Assembly (NCBI GenBank): GCA_035249905.1
Contig: DATFFT010000063.1
Coordinates: 1-51,180 of the forward strand
Origin: JAOUEA01 sp035249905
GTDB lineage: Bacteria; Actinomycetota; UBA4738; HRBIN12
Length of the DNA: 51,180 bases
Reading direction: 5' to 3'
A program made the position numbers and the translations under genes. Below, piece after piece: positions 32,548 through 43,462 of the stretch (the stretch's first letter is position 1; each line of letters starts with the position of its first letter). Under the pieces are notes generated by a model. The model did no database searches and was not told the DNA's origin. It was given only the letters and a program-made list of their open reading frames with translations.

Positions 32548-33674
32548 AGTTCTTCCTCCTCCATGACCAAACCTTCTTGCGGGGCGACCGCGAACGTGTG
32601 CTCGGGCTTCCAGGAGACCGTGACGGACTCGCCCTGATGGGGTGCCTCCTCGCGCCCGAGGTTCTGCACGTAGGCGGTCATGATCGTGCCGCCCACGGAC
32701 TCGACCTTGTACTGGTGGCTCACGCCGATGTAGGTCGTCATCGTGACCCGTCCCGCGACGTGGTTGAACCCGGCCGGCACGGCCGCGTCCTCACCGCGGG
32801 TGATCGTGAGCTTCTCGGGCCTGACGCCGACCTTGACCGTTCCCTGCACCTCGGAGGGCACGCGAGCAGCCGGAACGGTGACCGTGCCGCCGGCCGTGAG
32901 GGCGACCGTCGACACGCCGTTCGAGCCCTCCTTCAGCTCGCCCTCGAGCATGTTCGCGGAGCCCAAGAACCCTGCCACGAACTCGGTGTCGGGGTTCTCG
33001 TAGACCGTCTCGGGGTCGCCGAGCTGCTCGATCTTGCCGAGGCGCATGACGGCCAGCCGGTCCGACATCGTCATCGCCTCTTCCTGGTCGTGGGTCACGT
33101 AGATGAACGTGATGCCGACCTCCTGCTGGATGCGCTTGAGCTCGAGCTGCATCTGCTTGCGCAGCTTCAGGTCGAGGGCACCGAGCGGCTCGTCGAGCAG
33201 CAGCACCTTCGGCTGGTTCACGAGCGCGCGGGCGAGCGCGACACGTTGCTGCTGCCCGCCGGACATCTGCGGGGGCTTACGGGTCTCGTAGCCGATCAGG
33301 TCGACGAGCGTCATCGCCTCCTTGACCCGGGTCTCGATCTCGGCCTTGTCGACCTTCTTGCGTCGCAGGCCGAAGGCCACGTTCTCCTTCACGTCGAGAT
33401 GGGGGAAGAGCGCGTAGCTCTGGAAGACGGTGTTCACGTCGCGCTTGTACGGAGGGAGGTCGGTGACGTCACGACCACCGAGGTAGACCGTGCCGTAGGT
33501 GGCATCCTCGAAACCGCCGATCATGCGGAGCGTCGTGGTCTTTCCGCAGCCCGACGGCCCCAGCATCGAGAAGAACTCTCCTTCTACGATGTCGAGAGAC
33601 AGATCGTCCACTGCGGCGACGTCCGCGAACATCTTCGTGACGCGTTCCAGTCGAACGTCGATCTCGTTCGGCAC
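32544..33674 (-). CDS. potA: Spermidine/putrescine-type ABC transporter ATPase
   Basis: PotA powers the importer. The 376-residue protein has Walker A (GPSGCGKTT), Q-loop (TVFQSYALFPH), signature MSGGQQQR, Walker B (VLLLDEPLGALD), switch His in THDQEEA, and a C-terminal TOBE domain. GTG 33674 is chosen because GGAGGGAG lies five or six bases upstream; the frame stays open to 33785 but has no similarity there. It is first in potADBC order, behind a leader of up to 147 bases with two dyads. Confidence 0.93.
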   Translation of the reverse strand: MPNEIDVRLERVTKMFADVAAVDDLSLDIVEGEFFSMLGPSGCGKTTTLRMIGGFEDATYGTVYLGGRDVTDLPPYKRDVNTVFQSYALFPHLDVKENVAFGLRRKKVDKAEIETRVKEAMTLVDLIGYETRKPPQMSGGQQQRVALARALVNQPKVLLLDEPLGALDLKLRKQMQLELKRIQQEVGITFIYVTHDQEEAMTMSDRLAVMRLGKIEQLGDPETVYENPDTEFVAGFLGSANMLEGELKEGSNGVSTVALTAGGTVTVPAARVPSEVQGTVKVGVRPEKLTITRGEDAAVPAGFNHVAGRVTMTTYIGVSHQYKVESVGGTIMTAYVQNLGREEAPHQGESVTVSWKPEHTFAVAPQEGLVMEEEEL

Positions 33675-33751
33675 GCGCTCTCCCTCCTGGCCCCCGCCGG
33701 AACGCACCGCCTCGGAACGGGCGGCATCATCACCTGTCAGTACGTAGTGAG

Positions 33752-33765
33752 GAACCCGCGGGTTC
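33752..33765. promoter_or_regulatory. Perfect 14-base palindrome upstream of potA
   Basis: GAACCCGCGGGTTC is a perfect inverted repeat 78 bases upstream of the potA start, in the only regulatory region of the pot operon. It may be a repressor or activator site; no known family consensus is recognised. Confidence 0.35.
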
Positions 33766-33784
33766 GGAGATGCATCATCGACCA

Positions 33785-33803
33785 CTTGTACGGAACGGAC
33801 AAG
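33785..33803. promoter_or_regulatory. Interrupted dyad upstream of potA
   Basis: CTTGT and ACAAG enclose nine bases with further symmetry (CG-GAA-CG). On the minus strand the dyad contains TTGTCC, which with GATGAT 17 bases downstream could be a weak promoter overlapped by the dyad. Confidence 0.3.
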
Positions 33804-33821
33804 GGGTGATCTTCCGCGTCA

Positions 33822-34979
33822 TCAGCCCGACGGTTCCGAGGCGGACGAGGCCGGCGTGCCCGCTTCCCGAGCCTCCGACGGCTCATCACTCCTGCGGCGC
33901 CAGCGATCGAGGGCCGGCAGGGCGGTCACGAGGAAGAGCACCAGGGCCGCGAGCAGCACGAGTCCCACCGTCGTCCGGCCATCGATCAGACCGACCGCCA
34001 GGGCGCTCGCGCTGATCAACGCGCTCCACAGGTACATCAGCAGCACCGCCCGGCGATGGCTGTGGCCGATGTCCATCAGCCGATGGTGGATGTGCTCCTT
34101 GTCGGCGTTGCCGATGCCCTGCCCACGCCAGGTGCGCCTGGCGATCGCGAGCGCCACGTCGAGGAACGGGATGAACAGCACGAGCAGCGGCACGACCAGC
34201 ACGCCCGCGATCGCGGCGATGTCGCCGCCGCTCGGCGGCAGCGGATTGAGCCCCACCCCGTCGATCGTGGCGATCGCAAGCAGCATGCCGAGCAGCAACG
34301 AGCCCGAATCGCCCATGAAGATCTTCGCGGGATGGAAGTTCCAGGGAAGGAACCCCAGGCACACGCCCACCGTGATGGCCGAGAGCAGCGCGGCGGGCGA
34401 GACGTCGCCGAAGGTGCTCGGCGTGCGGATCGTGTACACGAAGAACGCGGCCGCGGCGATCGCGATCATGCCCGCCGCCAATCCGTCGAGCCCGTCGACG
34501 AGGTTCACGGCGTTCGCGATCGCGACGACCCACAGGATCGTGAGCGGCACGGCCAGGTCAGGGTCGAGCACCACCACGCCGAGACCGGGGATCCAGAAGT
34601 ACAGGAGCGTGGCGCCCATCAGCACGAGCACGCCCCCGATGAACACCTGGGCCGTGAACTTCGTCAGCGCGGTGATGCCGCGACGGTCGTCGATCGCGCC
34701 GAGGCCGACCATCAGCGAGCAGGTGGCGAGCGCCGCGTACGGGACGGGGCTGCCGCGGATCACGTCGGAGAATGCCGGGAGCACGAACGCGATGCCCATC
34801 GCCACGAGGAATCCCGCGTACATCGCGATGCCACCCATCGTCGGCGTGGGGGTGGCGTGCACGGTGCGGTCGTTCGGCTGGGAGATCGCTCCCCCATTGA
34901 TCGCGAGGCGGCGGACGAGGGGCGTGACCATGAACGTGGTTCCCGCGCTCACGAGGAAGATCACCAGATAGGCGTTCAC
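33822..34979 (-). CDS. wecA: Undecaprenyl-phosphate sugar-1-phosphate transferase (WecA/Rfe/TagO type)
   Basis: This 385-residue membrane enzyme should transfer a sugar phosphate, usually GlcNAc-1-P, to the lipid carrier that starts cell-wall polymer synthesis. It has about eleven membrane helices and the family motifs IDDR, NLVDGLDGLAAG, FMGDSGS and the HIHHRL loop. In mycobacteria the orthologue (Rfe) precedes the ATP synthase operon, as here apart from the pot operon insertion. I chose GTG 34979; the TTG at 35018 would add 13 charged residues. Confidence 0.9.
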   Translation of the reverse strand: MNAYLVIFLVSAGTTFMVTPLVRRLAINGGAISQPNDRTVHATPTPTMGGIAMYAGFLVAMGIAFVLPAFSDVIRGSPVPYAALATCSLMVGLGAIDDRRGITALTKFTAQVFIGGVLVLMGATLLYFWIPGLGVVVLDPDLAVPLTILWVVAIANAVNLVDGLDGLAAGMIAIAAAAFFVYTIRTPSTFGDVSPAALLSAITVGVCLGFLPWNFHPAKIFMGDSGSLLLGMLLAIATIDGVGLNPLPPSGGDIAAIAGVLVVPLLVLFIPFLDVALAIARRTWRGQGIGNADKEHIHHRLMDIGHSHRRAVLLMYLWSALISASALAVGLIDGRTTVGLVLLAALVLFLVTALPALDRWRRRSDEPSEAREAGTPASSASEPSG

Positions 34980-35045
34980 GGTGGTGCCAGTGTGCGGGCC
35001 CCGCCCCCCGTGCCGCAAGCGGAGCCGTCGATCACGACCGCCACG

Positions 35046-36317
35046 TCAGGGGTAGACGGGGAACCGCTGCATGAGGTCGCGCACCCGGTTCCGCGCCTTC
35101 TCCTTGATCCCCTGATCCTCCGACGCCTTCAGCACGTCGGCCATGATGCTCGCGATCTCACGCATCTCCGGTTCGTCCATGCCGAGCGTCGACGGACCCG
35201 GCGTGCCGACCCGGATCCCCGACGGCGCCGACGGTGGGTTCGGGTCGAACGGGATCTGGTTCTTGTTCAGCGCGATGCCCACCTCGTCGCAGACCGCTTC
35301 CGCGACCTTGCCGTCGATGCCGAGGGGACGCAGATCGGCGAGCAGCAGGTGCGAGTCGGTGCCGCCGGAGACGATCCGGAGCCCTTCGTCGGTGAGGCCG
35401 GCGGCCAGCGCCCGAGCGTCACGCACCGTGCGTTCGGCGTAGTCGTGGAACTCGGGGGTCGACGCTTCCTTGAGGGCCACGGCCTTGCCGGCGATGCAGT
35501 GCTCGAGCGGACCCCCCTGCATCATCGGGAACACCGCCTTGTCGATGGCCTTGGCGTGCTCCTCGCGGCAGAGGATCATCGCTCCCCGCGGACCGCGCAG
35601 CGCTTTGTGGGTCGTGAAGGTCACCACGTCGGCGTGGGGCACGGGCGAGGGGTAGGCACCGCCGGCGACCAGTCCGATGAAATGGCTCGCATCGACCCAG
35701 AGCAGCGCCCCGACCTCGTCGGCGATCGCACGGAAGGCCGCGAAGTCGATCTCTCGCGGGTAGGCGGTGTACCCGGCGAGCACGATCTTGGGTCGGTGCT
35801 CCTTGGCGAGATCTCGAACCCGATCCATGTCGAGCTGTTCGGTCTCGCGGTCGACCTCGTAGCCGACGAAGTTGAACCACATGCCGCTGACGTTGACCGG
35901 CGATCCGTGGGTGAGGTGCCCGCCGTGGGCGAGGACCATGCCGAGCACCGAGTCGGTAGGGTCGTTGGGGGTCAGGAACGCCCCGAAGACCGCCATGTTC
36001 GCCTGTGCGCCGGCGTGGGGCTGCACGTTCGCGTGGTCGGCGCCGAACAGCTCCTTGGCCCGGTCGATCGCGAGCTGTTCGGTCACGTCGACGAACTCGC
36101 ACCCGCCGTAGTAGCGGCGGCCGGGATATCCCTCGGCGTACTTGTTGTTCATCGTCGACCCGATCGCCGCGAGGACCGCCGAGCTCGCGTAGTTCTCCGA
36201 CGCGATCAGCCGGAGCTCGGTGCGCTCGCGCTCGAGCTCCCCCGCGACGGCCGCGGCGACCTCCGGATCGGTGGCCTTCAGCGCCTCCCAGTCGGCCGCG
36301 TACTCCCGCTCACCCAT
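35046..36317 (-). CDS. glyA: Serine hydroxymethyltransferase
   Basis: GlyA interconverts serine and glycine while charging tetrahydrofolate with a one-carbon unit. The 423-residue protein has LIASENYAS near the start, the substrate segment EGYPGRRYYGG and the PLP lysine in TTHKALRGPRG. ATG 36317 is preceded by GGGGAG with an eight-base gap; a longer start at 36362 is less likely. No glycine riboswitch is visible before it. Confidence 0.96.
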   Translation of the reverse strand: MGEREYAADWEALKATDPEVAAAVAGELERERTELRLIASENYASSAVLAAIGSTMNNKYAEGYPGRRYYGGCEFVDVTEQLAIDRAKELFGADHANVQPHAGAQANMAVFGAFLTPNDPTDSVLGMVLAHGGHLTHGSPVNVSGMWFNFVGYEVDRETEQLDMDRVRDLAKEHRPKIVLAGYTAYPREIDFAAFRAIADEVGALLWVDASHFIGLVAGGAYPSPVPHADVVTFTTHKALRGPRGAMILCREEHAKAIDKAVFPMMQGGPLEHCIAGKAVALKEASTPEFHDYAERTVRDARALAAGLTDEGLRIVSGGTDSHLLLADLRPLGIDGKVAEAVCDEVGIALNKNQIPFDPNPPSAPSGIRVGTPGPSTLGMDEPEMREIASIMADVLKASEDQGIKEKARNRVRDLMQRFPVYP

Positions 36318-36375
36318 CACGACATCTCCCCTCGTTCCGCTCGGGATGCGTCCCGTCTCCACCTCGGTGCTCGGT

Positions 36376-36966
36376 TCAACCTTCGCTCGCCGCGCCCACC
36401 GCCACCGGACCGTACAGCCCCTCGACCAGTCGCCCGATCCACTCGTCGAGCTCCCATGCGACGGCTCGATAGCTCTGCATCGGCAACCCGAGCGGATCCA
36501 CCACGTCCTCGTCGTGCGGATTCCCGGAGAACCCGTCGGCGCGGGCCGCCGCAGCCTCCGCCACGCGCCCGGGCAAGGATTCGGGACCGTCGCCGTCGAC
36601 GACCGGAGGAAGCGACTCCACCAGACGCACGAACTCCTTCAGGGTGAACACGCGGTCCCGCAACCGCTCGTCCGTGGCGACGAGCGCATCTCGATGCTCA
36701 CGAGCCATGCAGAGCACCAGGTCGTCGTCGATCGGCGGCATCGCGGAGACCCCGCGGGCGACGTGGTTCCCGATGTCGGCGCCGCGCTCCGCAGCTGCGG
36801 CGACCGCCTCGGGGGTCGCGCTCGAGCCTTCGACCCCCCACATGCCCGCCGATGATATCGACGGGGCCTCGGCGCCGAACCGCGATGTCAACGATCGCCG
36901 CAACAGCCCCTCGGCGATCGGGGACCGGCAGATGTTGCCCGTGCAGACGGCGAGGATCGAGCTCAT
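36376..36966 (-). CDS. Low-molecular-weight protein-tyrosine phosphatase
   Basis: The 196-residue protein has the P-loop CTGNICRS with nucleophile Cys8, and a late DP motif (VVDPLG) for the general acid. It is longer than the usual 150 residues because of a segment around residues 110-150. Members act on tyrosine kinases of envelope polysaccharide synthesis or on arginine phosphate; its place two genes before the WecA-type transferase fits an envelope role. ATG 36966 overlaps the tsaC stop by four bases. Confidence 0.88.
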   Translation of the reverse strand: MSSILAVCTGNICRSPIAEGLLRRSLTSRFGAEAPSISSAGMWGVEGSSATPEAVAAAAERGADIGNHVARGVSAMPPIDDDLVLCMAREHRDALVATDERLRDRVFTLKEFVRLVESLPPVVDGDGPESLPGRVAEAAAARADGFSGNPHDEDVVDPLGLPMQSYRAVAWELDEWIGRLVEGLYGPVAVGAASEG

Positions 36967-37595
36967 GGCGAGGGGGGCGAGTCTAGCAGTGCCTCCTCCC
37001 CGGGAAGGGATCGCTCGATCTCCTCGGAGGCCACGTCGCCGCTCCGAACGAGGACCGGTGCGCCGTGGGCGAGGTCCAGCACGCTCGAGGCGGCACCGTC
37101 CACGGGATCGTCGGAACAGACGTAGACGGCCACGAGATCGCCGAACGTCCGGCGCACCGCGGCACAGGTCGTCGCCGGAGGTTCCCCCGACCGATTCGCG
37201 CTCGACGTGGCCAACGGCCCCGCGGCCGCGAGCACGGCCGAGGCGAGCCGATGGGCGGGGATGCGGAGCCCGACGGTGGCCCCGTCGCCGCCGAGATCCC
37301 AATCCGACGATGCGACGGTGCGCGGCAGGATCAGGGTGAGCCCCCCCGGCCAGAACGCCGCCGCGAGACGTTCCGCCCGCTCGTCGAACGCCGCAACCTC
37401 TCGAGCGACGTCGAGCGAGGGCACGAGCACGGGCAGCGCCGTTCCACGTTCACGCCCCTTCGCCCGGAACAGGCGGGCGGTCGCCTCTGGACGATCGGGG
37501 CGCGTGCCGATCCCGTAGACGGTGTCCGTCGGGAACACGACGAGCGACCCTGCGAGGGCGGCCTCCGCCGCCGCCTCCACCGTTCCGGCGGTCAC
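36963..37595 (-). CDS. tsaC: L-threonylcarbamoyladenylate synthase (YrdC/TsaC family)
   Basis: This enzyme makes the threonylcarbamoyl-AMP used for t6A37 of ANN-decoding tRNAs. The 210-residue protein has the YrdC pattern VFPTDTVYGIG, KGRERGTALPVLV, FWPGGLTLIL and ATSSANRSG. It lacks the C-terminal Sua5 domain. The GTG start at 37595 overlaps the prmC stop by four bases; the long open frame upstream belongs to prmC in another phase. Confidence 0.92.
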   Translation of the reverse strand: MTAGTVEAAAEAALAGSLVVFPTDTVYGIGTRPDRPEATARLFRAKGRERGTALPVLVPSLDVAREVAAFDERAERLAAAFWPGGLTLILPRTVASSDWDLGGDGATVGLRIPAHRLASAVLAAAGPLATSSANRSGEPPATTCAAVRRTFGDLVAVYVCSDDPVDGAASSVLDLAHGAPVLVRSGDVASEEIERSLPGEEALLDSPPSP

Positions 37596-38428
37596 GGCCA
37601 CGTCGCGACGATCACTCGGTCCTGGCCGGTGAGATCGGAGCGCACGGAGGTCTCGATCGCGCCGGCGTCGGCGGCGGCCCTCGAGACCGCCGCGGCATCC
37701 CGTTCGTCGATCTCGACGACGACCGCGCCGCCGGGCTCGAGTCGGGCCGCCGCCTCCGAGAACAGCGACGCGTACACCGATATGCCGCCGATCAGCGCCC
37801 CGCTCGGATCGGCCCGCACCTCCGGTGGCAGGGTCCCGTATCGGTGCGGCTCGATATACGGCGGATTGCTCACCACGAGGTCGATCCGTCCGACGGCCGC
37901 GTCGTCGAGATCCGTCAGCAGATCGCTCCGAACGAGGCGGATCTCGAGCCCGGTCCGCAGGGCGTTCTCTTCGGCCAGCTCGATCGCCTCGGAGGAACGA
38001 TCGAGGGCCCACACCGTGGCGTCCGGGCGCTCCTGCTTCACGGCCAGCGCGATCGCGCCGGTTCCCGTGCCCACATCCACGACCACGGGATGGCGGCGAG
38101 GGCCGAGTACCTCGAGGACGACGTCGACCACGACCTCGGTCTCGGGCCTGGGCACGAAGACCCCGGGGCGCACGGTGAGCACGAGCCTCCGGAACCCCGC
38201 CTCGCCCGTGAGGTGCTGGGTCGGAACGCCGGCGCAGCGGCGGCAGAGCGCCCGCCCGAACGCCCTGGCCTCGGCGCTCCGCAGCGGCTCCTCGCGGCGG
38301 TAGATGCCGACGCGATCGGTGCCGAGCACGTCGATCAGGAGTCGCTCCGCGGTGGGCAACGGCGCCTCGACGTCGTGGCGCTCGAGGTACTCGGCCGCCC
38401 GGCGCACCACCAGGGACGGCCTCATCAC
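37592..38428 (-). CDS. prmC: Release factor N5-glutamine methyltransferase
   Basis: PrmC methylates the glutamine of the GGQ motif of release factors. The 278-residue protein has the AdoMet site VDVGTGTGAIAL and the catalytic NPPY in VVSNPPYIEPH. Its N-terminal helical domain is present. It directly follows prfA, its substrate, with a four-base overlap (ATGA). Confidence 0.95.
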   Translation of the reverse strand: MMRPSLVVRRAAEYLERHDVEAPLPTAERLLIDVLGTDRVGIYRREEPLRSAEARAFGRALCRRCAGVPTQHLTGEAGFRRLVLTVRPGVFVPRPETEVVVDVVLEVLGPRRHPVVVDVGTGTGAIALAVKQERPDATVWALDRSSEAIELAEENALRTGLEIRLVRSDLLTDLDDAAVGRIDLVVSNPPYIEPHRYGTLPPEVRADPSGALIGGISVYASLFSEAAARLEPGGAVVVEIDERDAAAVSRAAADAGAIETSVRSDLTGQDRVIVATWP

Positions 38429-39531
38429 GACCCCCCGTCATCGCCGGAGAGCTGTTCTGCCCGCTCGACCGCGTTCAGCCGGTCGATGAAGACGTCGAGC
38501 TCGTCACCGCCCTCGAGCACCTCCGCGAGTCGATGAGAGGTGTGCTTGATCCGATGGTCGGTCACGCGTCCGTCGGGGAAGTTGTAGGTCCGGATCTTCT
38601 CCGCGCGGTCGCCCGATCCGAGCTGTGAACGGCGCGCCGCCGCTTCCTTCGCGGCCGCCTCGTCCTGGGCGCGCTGCAACAGCCGGGCGCGCAGGTACCG
38701 CATGGCCTTCTCGCGGTTCTGCAGCTGCGACCGCTCTTCCTGGCATTCGATCTTGATGCCGGTCGGCAGGTGCACGATGCGCACGGCAGAGTCGGTCGTG
38801 TTGACGGATTGCCCCCCGGGACCGCTCGAGCGGTAAACATCGATCACGAGGTCCTCCGGACGGATCTCCACCTCGATCTCCTCCGCCTCGGGCAGCACCG
38901 CGACCGTCGCGGTCGAGGTGTGGATGCGCCCCGAGGACTCCGTGACCGGGATCCGCTGCACTCGGTGCACGCCCGATTCGTGCTTCAGCCGCGCGTAGGC
39001 GTCGCGGCCCCGCACCTCGAGGACGGCCTCCTTGAAGCCGCCGATGTCGCTCGGCGAGCTGGACAGGACGTCGGTCTTCCAGCGGCGGCGCTCGGCGAGG
39101 CGCAGGTACATCTCGTAGAGATCGCCCGCCCACAAGGCGGCCTCCTGGCCGCCGGCGCCCGCCCTGATCTCGACGATCACGTCCTTGCCGTCGTTGGGAT
39201 CCTTCGGCACCAGCATCGCTTCGAGGCGGGCACGGATGTCCGCGGCCCGGGCCTCGGACTCGGCGACTTCCTCCTCGAGGAAGGCCGTCATCTCCGGATC
39301 TGCCTCCCGAGCGGCCAGCTCGCGTGCATCGGCGGCCTGCTCGATCGCATCGCGATACTCCCGATACGGCACGACGATCTCCTCGAGCTCGGCGTAGGTC
39401 TTGCCGAGCGACCTCAGTCGCTCGGGATCGGTGGCCACCCCCGGCTCGGCCATCTCGGCAGCGATCCGTTCGTGACGGTCCCGGATCTCCCCGAGTCGTG
39501 CATCGAAATCGTCGGTCACGTCGTCGATCAT
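38425..39531 (-). CDS. prfA: Peptide chain release factor 1
   Basis: RF1 terminates translation at UAA and UAG. The 368-residue protein has the PxT anticodon-like tripeptide as Pro-Val-Thr (RIPVTESSG), which separates it from RF2, and the catalytic GGQ in SSGPGGQSVN. ATG 39531 is the start that gives the family N-terminus; no ribosome binding site is obvious. A seven-base-pair hairpin at 39561-39576 lies in the short gap after the DivIVA gene. Confidence 0.97.
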   Translation of the reverse strand: MIDDVTDDFDARLGEIRDRHERIAAEMAEPGVATDPERLRSLGKTYAELEEIVVPYREYRDAIEQAADARELAAREADPEMTAFLEEEVAESEARAADIRARLEAMLVPKDPNDGKDVIVEIRAGAGGQEAALWAGDLYEMYLRLAERRRWKTDVLSSSPSDIGGFKEAVLEVRGRDAYARLKHESGVHRVQRIPVTESSGRIHTSTATVAVLPEAEEIEVEIRPEDLVIDVYRSSGPGGQSVNTTDSAVRIVHLPTGIKIECQEERSQLQNREKAMRYLRARLLQRAQDEAAAKEAAARRSQLGSGDRAEKIRTYNFPDGRVTDHRIKHTSHRLAEVLEGGDELDVFIDRLNAVERAEQLSGDDGGS

Positions 39532-39560
39532 GCCAAGGAGAGCGACGGATCGTCCGCGGA

Positions 39561-39576
39561 CCGGGCGAACGCCCGG
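39561..39576 (-). terminator. Small hairpin between the DivIVA-domain gene and prfA
   Basis: CCGGGCG and CGCCCGG pair around two bases, four bases past the stop of the upstream gene on the minus strand. With no U-tract it may attenuate rather than terminate. Confidence 0.3.
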
Positions 39577-39580
39577 GGAC

Positions 39581-40405
39581 CTACCGTTCTCCCCGCTCGT
39601 CGTCGAGATCGAGGTCCAGGTCGATGCCGCTGAGGTCGGGCAGGTCCACCTCGTCGGCGGGAGGGTCGTCGAACAACGCAGCGATCCCGACATCGACCGC
39701 CGCACGTTCCCGCTGTGAAGCGGGCGTCTCGGCCGACCGCGTGTCGGCTCCGCGCGGTGTTTCGCTCGTGGGCGAGGCGGCGGACGTGACCGCGTGGCTG
39801 GGGACGGGTTCCGGCGTGCCGGCGGGCTCTGGCGCGCCGGCCGCCTCGGGGACGATGGTCGTTGGCTCCGGCGAGGCGGTTGCATCGGAGGCGGGCTGTA
39901 TCGCGACCTCGAGATCGTCGGCGACCGCCAGCAACCGAGCCTGCATGTCGTGCAGCTGACCGAGCATGGAAGCTCGTCGTGTCGCGAGGTTCTCGAGCAC
40001 GCGGTCGGTTTCCTGTTGCGCGGCGATCAGCGAGCGCGAGCTCCGGTTGCGGAGATCCTCGGCCTGCGCTTGCGCCTCCGACCTGATGCGCGCGGCCTCG
40101 CTCTTCGCCTCGTCGACGACCTGCTGCGCCTCGGTGTCGGCCGATGCGAGCACGCCGGCGAACCGCTCGGACAACCGTTCGTATGGGTCCGGCTCCGACG
40201 TGGGGGGCGCCGACCGGAGCTCGCCGATCCGCGCCCGAGACTCCGCGAGCGCGCGTTCCAGCTCGTCGACGTGGGCCGCGAGCGACCCCAGATAGGCCCG
40301 AACCTGGTCCGGGTCGTATCCTCGACGCACGGTCGCGAACTCGCGCTGCCGGATCTGTTCTGCGCCGGTCACTAACGAGGGTTCACGCTGCTGCTCTTCG
40401 GACAA
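39581..40405 (-). CDS. DivIVA-domain coiled-coil protein
   Basis: The 274-residue protein has a DivIVA-like N-terminal segment (REFATVRRGYDPDQVRAYL) that senses curved membrane, followed by coiled coil to about residue 165 and a disordered Pro/Glu-rich acidic tail. Such proteins organise pole or septum growth. The TTG start at 40405 has GAAGGGA nine bases upstream; a GTG at 40372 would give a shorter and more family-typical N-terminus. It lies between the YqhQ-like gene and prfA. Confidence 0.8.
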   Translation of the reverse strand: MSEEQQREPSLVTGAEQIRQREFATVRRGYDPDQVRAYLGSLAAHVDELERALAESRARIGELRSAPPTSEPDPYERLSERFAGVLASADTEAQQVVDEAKSEAARIRSEAQAQAEDLRNRSSRSLIAAQQETDRVLENLATRRASMLGQLHDMQARLLAVADDLEVAIQPASDATASPEPTTIVPEAAGAPEPAGTPEPVPSHAVTSAASPTSETPRGADTRSAETPASQRERAAVDVGIAALFDDPPADEVDLPDLSGIDLDLDLDDERGER

Positions 40406-40540
40406 GCGGATCGTTCCCTTCTGCCGGGGAACCCGGCGCGGCCATCGTGTGCATCTTGCTGGAAAGGCCCCCGTCGGCGCAATGGCCGTGGCCCGTCACC
40501 CGCTTCGGCCACAGGGCTCCGACGGCTGGGGAAGCGGGGG

Positions 40541-41455
40541 TCAGCCCTGCGTCTGAGCGGCCTCCTCTTCTCGCCGCAGCACCTCGTCGAACGACGCGAT
40601 CGCCACCTCGATCTGGGCGTCGTCGGGTTCCTGGGTCGTGATCTTCTGCAACCAGATGCCGGGCGCCATCAACACCCGCATGACGAGCGAGCCCTGGAAC
40701 CGCGCCCCCAACCGCAAGGCCTCGTACGCGATCCCGGCGATGACCGGGATCGCGAGGATCCGGGAGGCCACCCGCCAGACCAGGCCCGGTGTGCCGAACA
40801 TGGTGAACACGAAGATCGTGATGATCATGACGATGATGAGGAAGTTCGTGCCGCACCGCACGTGCTCCTTCGGGTAGCGATCCACGTTGCTCGGGACGAG
40901 CTCGTCGTCGTGTTCGTACGCGGCGATCGTCTTGTGTTCGGCGCCGTGGTACTCGAAGACGCGATGGATGTCCTTCGTGCGACCGATCAGCCAGAGGTAG
41001 CCCACGAACAGCGCGACCCGGAACACGCCCTCGCCGACCAACAGGGGAACCCCCTTGCCGAGCCGGCCCTCCACCCAGGTGAACAGGGTCGTGGGGCCGA
41101 GGATGAACACCCCGATGAACAGCAGCATCGCGATCGCGAGCGACACGCCGATCTGCCTCGAGGTGAGCTGCTCGTCGTCGTCCACCGACTGGTTCGCCGC
41201 GACCATCAGCGCCCGCATGCCGATGGCCAGCGATTGGCCCAGCACGATGACCCCTCGCAGGAAGGGCTTGCGGAGGATCGGATGCCGCTCGGCCACCGAG
41301 TCGATGCCGTGCGATTCCAGGTGGATGTCGCCGGACGGCCTGCGGACGGCGACCGCCCAGTGACGGGCGCCCCGCATCATCACGCCCTCGACGACGGCCT
41401 GCCCGCCGTAGAGGTGCGACGCGGGCGACGGAGCCGCCGCCGGGTCGTCGGCCAC
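40541..41455 (-). CDS. DUF1385 (YqhQ-like) membrane protein
   Basis: The 304-residue protein has the family's N-terminal GGQAVVEGVMMRG, a metal-ligand-like EYHGAEHKTIAAYE segment, and four or five membrane helices. The biochemical function is not established. It follows rpmE by six bases and is expected to be co-transcribed with it and rho. Confidence 0.85.
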   Translation of the reverse strand: MADDPAAAPSPASHLYGGQAVVEGVMMRGARHWAVAVRRPSGDIHLESHGIDSVAERHPILRKPFLRGVIVLGQSLAIGMRALMVAANQSVDDDEQLTSRQIGVSLAIAMLLFIGVFILGPTTLFTWVEGRLGKGVPLLVGEGVFRVALFVGYLWLIGRTKDIHRVFEYHGAEHKTIAAYEHDDELVPSNVDRYPKEHVRCGTNFLIIVMIITIFVFTMFGTPGLVWRVASRILAIPVIAGIAYEALRLGARFQGSLVMRVLMAPGIWLQKITTQEPDDAQIEVAIASFDEVLRREEEAAQTQG

Positions 41456-41461
41456 GAGCCG

Positions 41462-41692
41462 CTAGCTCTTCTTCGCCGCCTGCTGGGCGGCCTGCGTCTT
41501 GGCGTACCGCTTCTGGAAGCGCTCGACCCGGCCGCCGGTGTCGACCAGCTTCTGCTTCCCCGTGTAGAAGGGATGGCAGTTCGAGCAGATCTCGGCCCGG
41601 ATCTCGCTCACCGTGGAGCGGGTCTGGAACGTGTTCCCGCACGAACAGTGGACGTTCGCGATCTGATATTCGGGGTGGATTCCCTGCTTCAT
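41462..41692 (-). CDS. rpmE: Ribosomal protein bL31, zinc-binding type
   Basis: The 76-residue protein starts MKQGIHPEYQ and carries Cys16, Cys18, Cys36 and Cys39, the C+ form that binds zinc. C- paralogues induced by zinc starvation lack these. AAGGAG lies ten bases upstream of the ATG. The rho-rpmE-prfA order is conserved in actinobacteria. Confidence 0.96.
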   Translation of the reverse strand: MKQGIHPEYQIANVHCSCGNTFQTRSTVSEIRAEICSNCHPFYTGKQKLVDTGGRVERFQKRYAKTQAAQQAAKKS

Positions 41693-41775
41693 ATTCCGTC
41701 GTCTCCTTCGCCGACCCGCACGAGCGTACCTCGCACCTCCAAGAACGCTCGCCTATTCCTCGCGCGCCCCGCGGA

Positions 41776-43458
<1,683 letters not shown>

Positions 43459-43462
43459 GAGG

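Noticed and set aside
36318..36375. A glycine riboswitch before glyA
   Set aside because: The gap is under 60 bases and has none of the conserved aptamer sequence.
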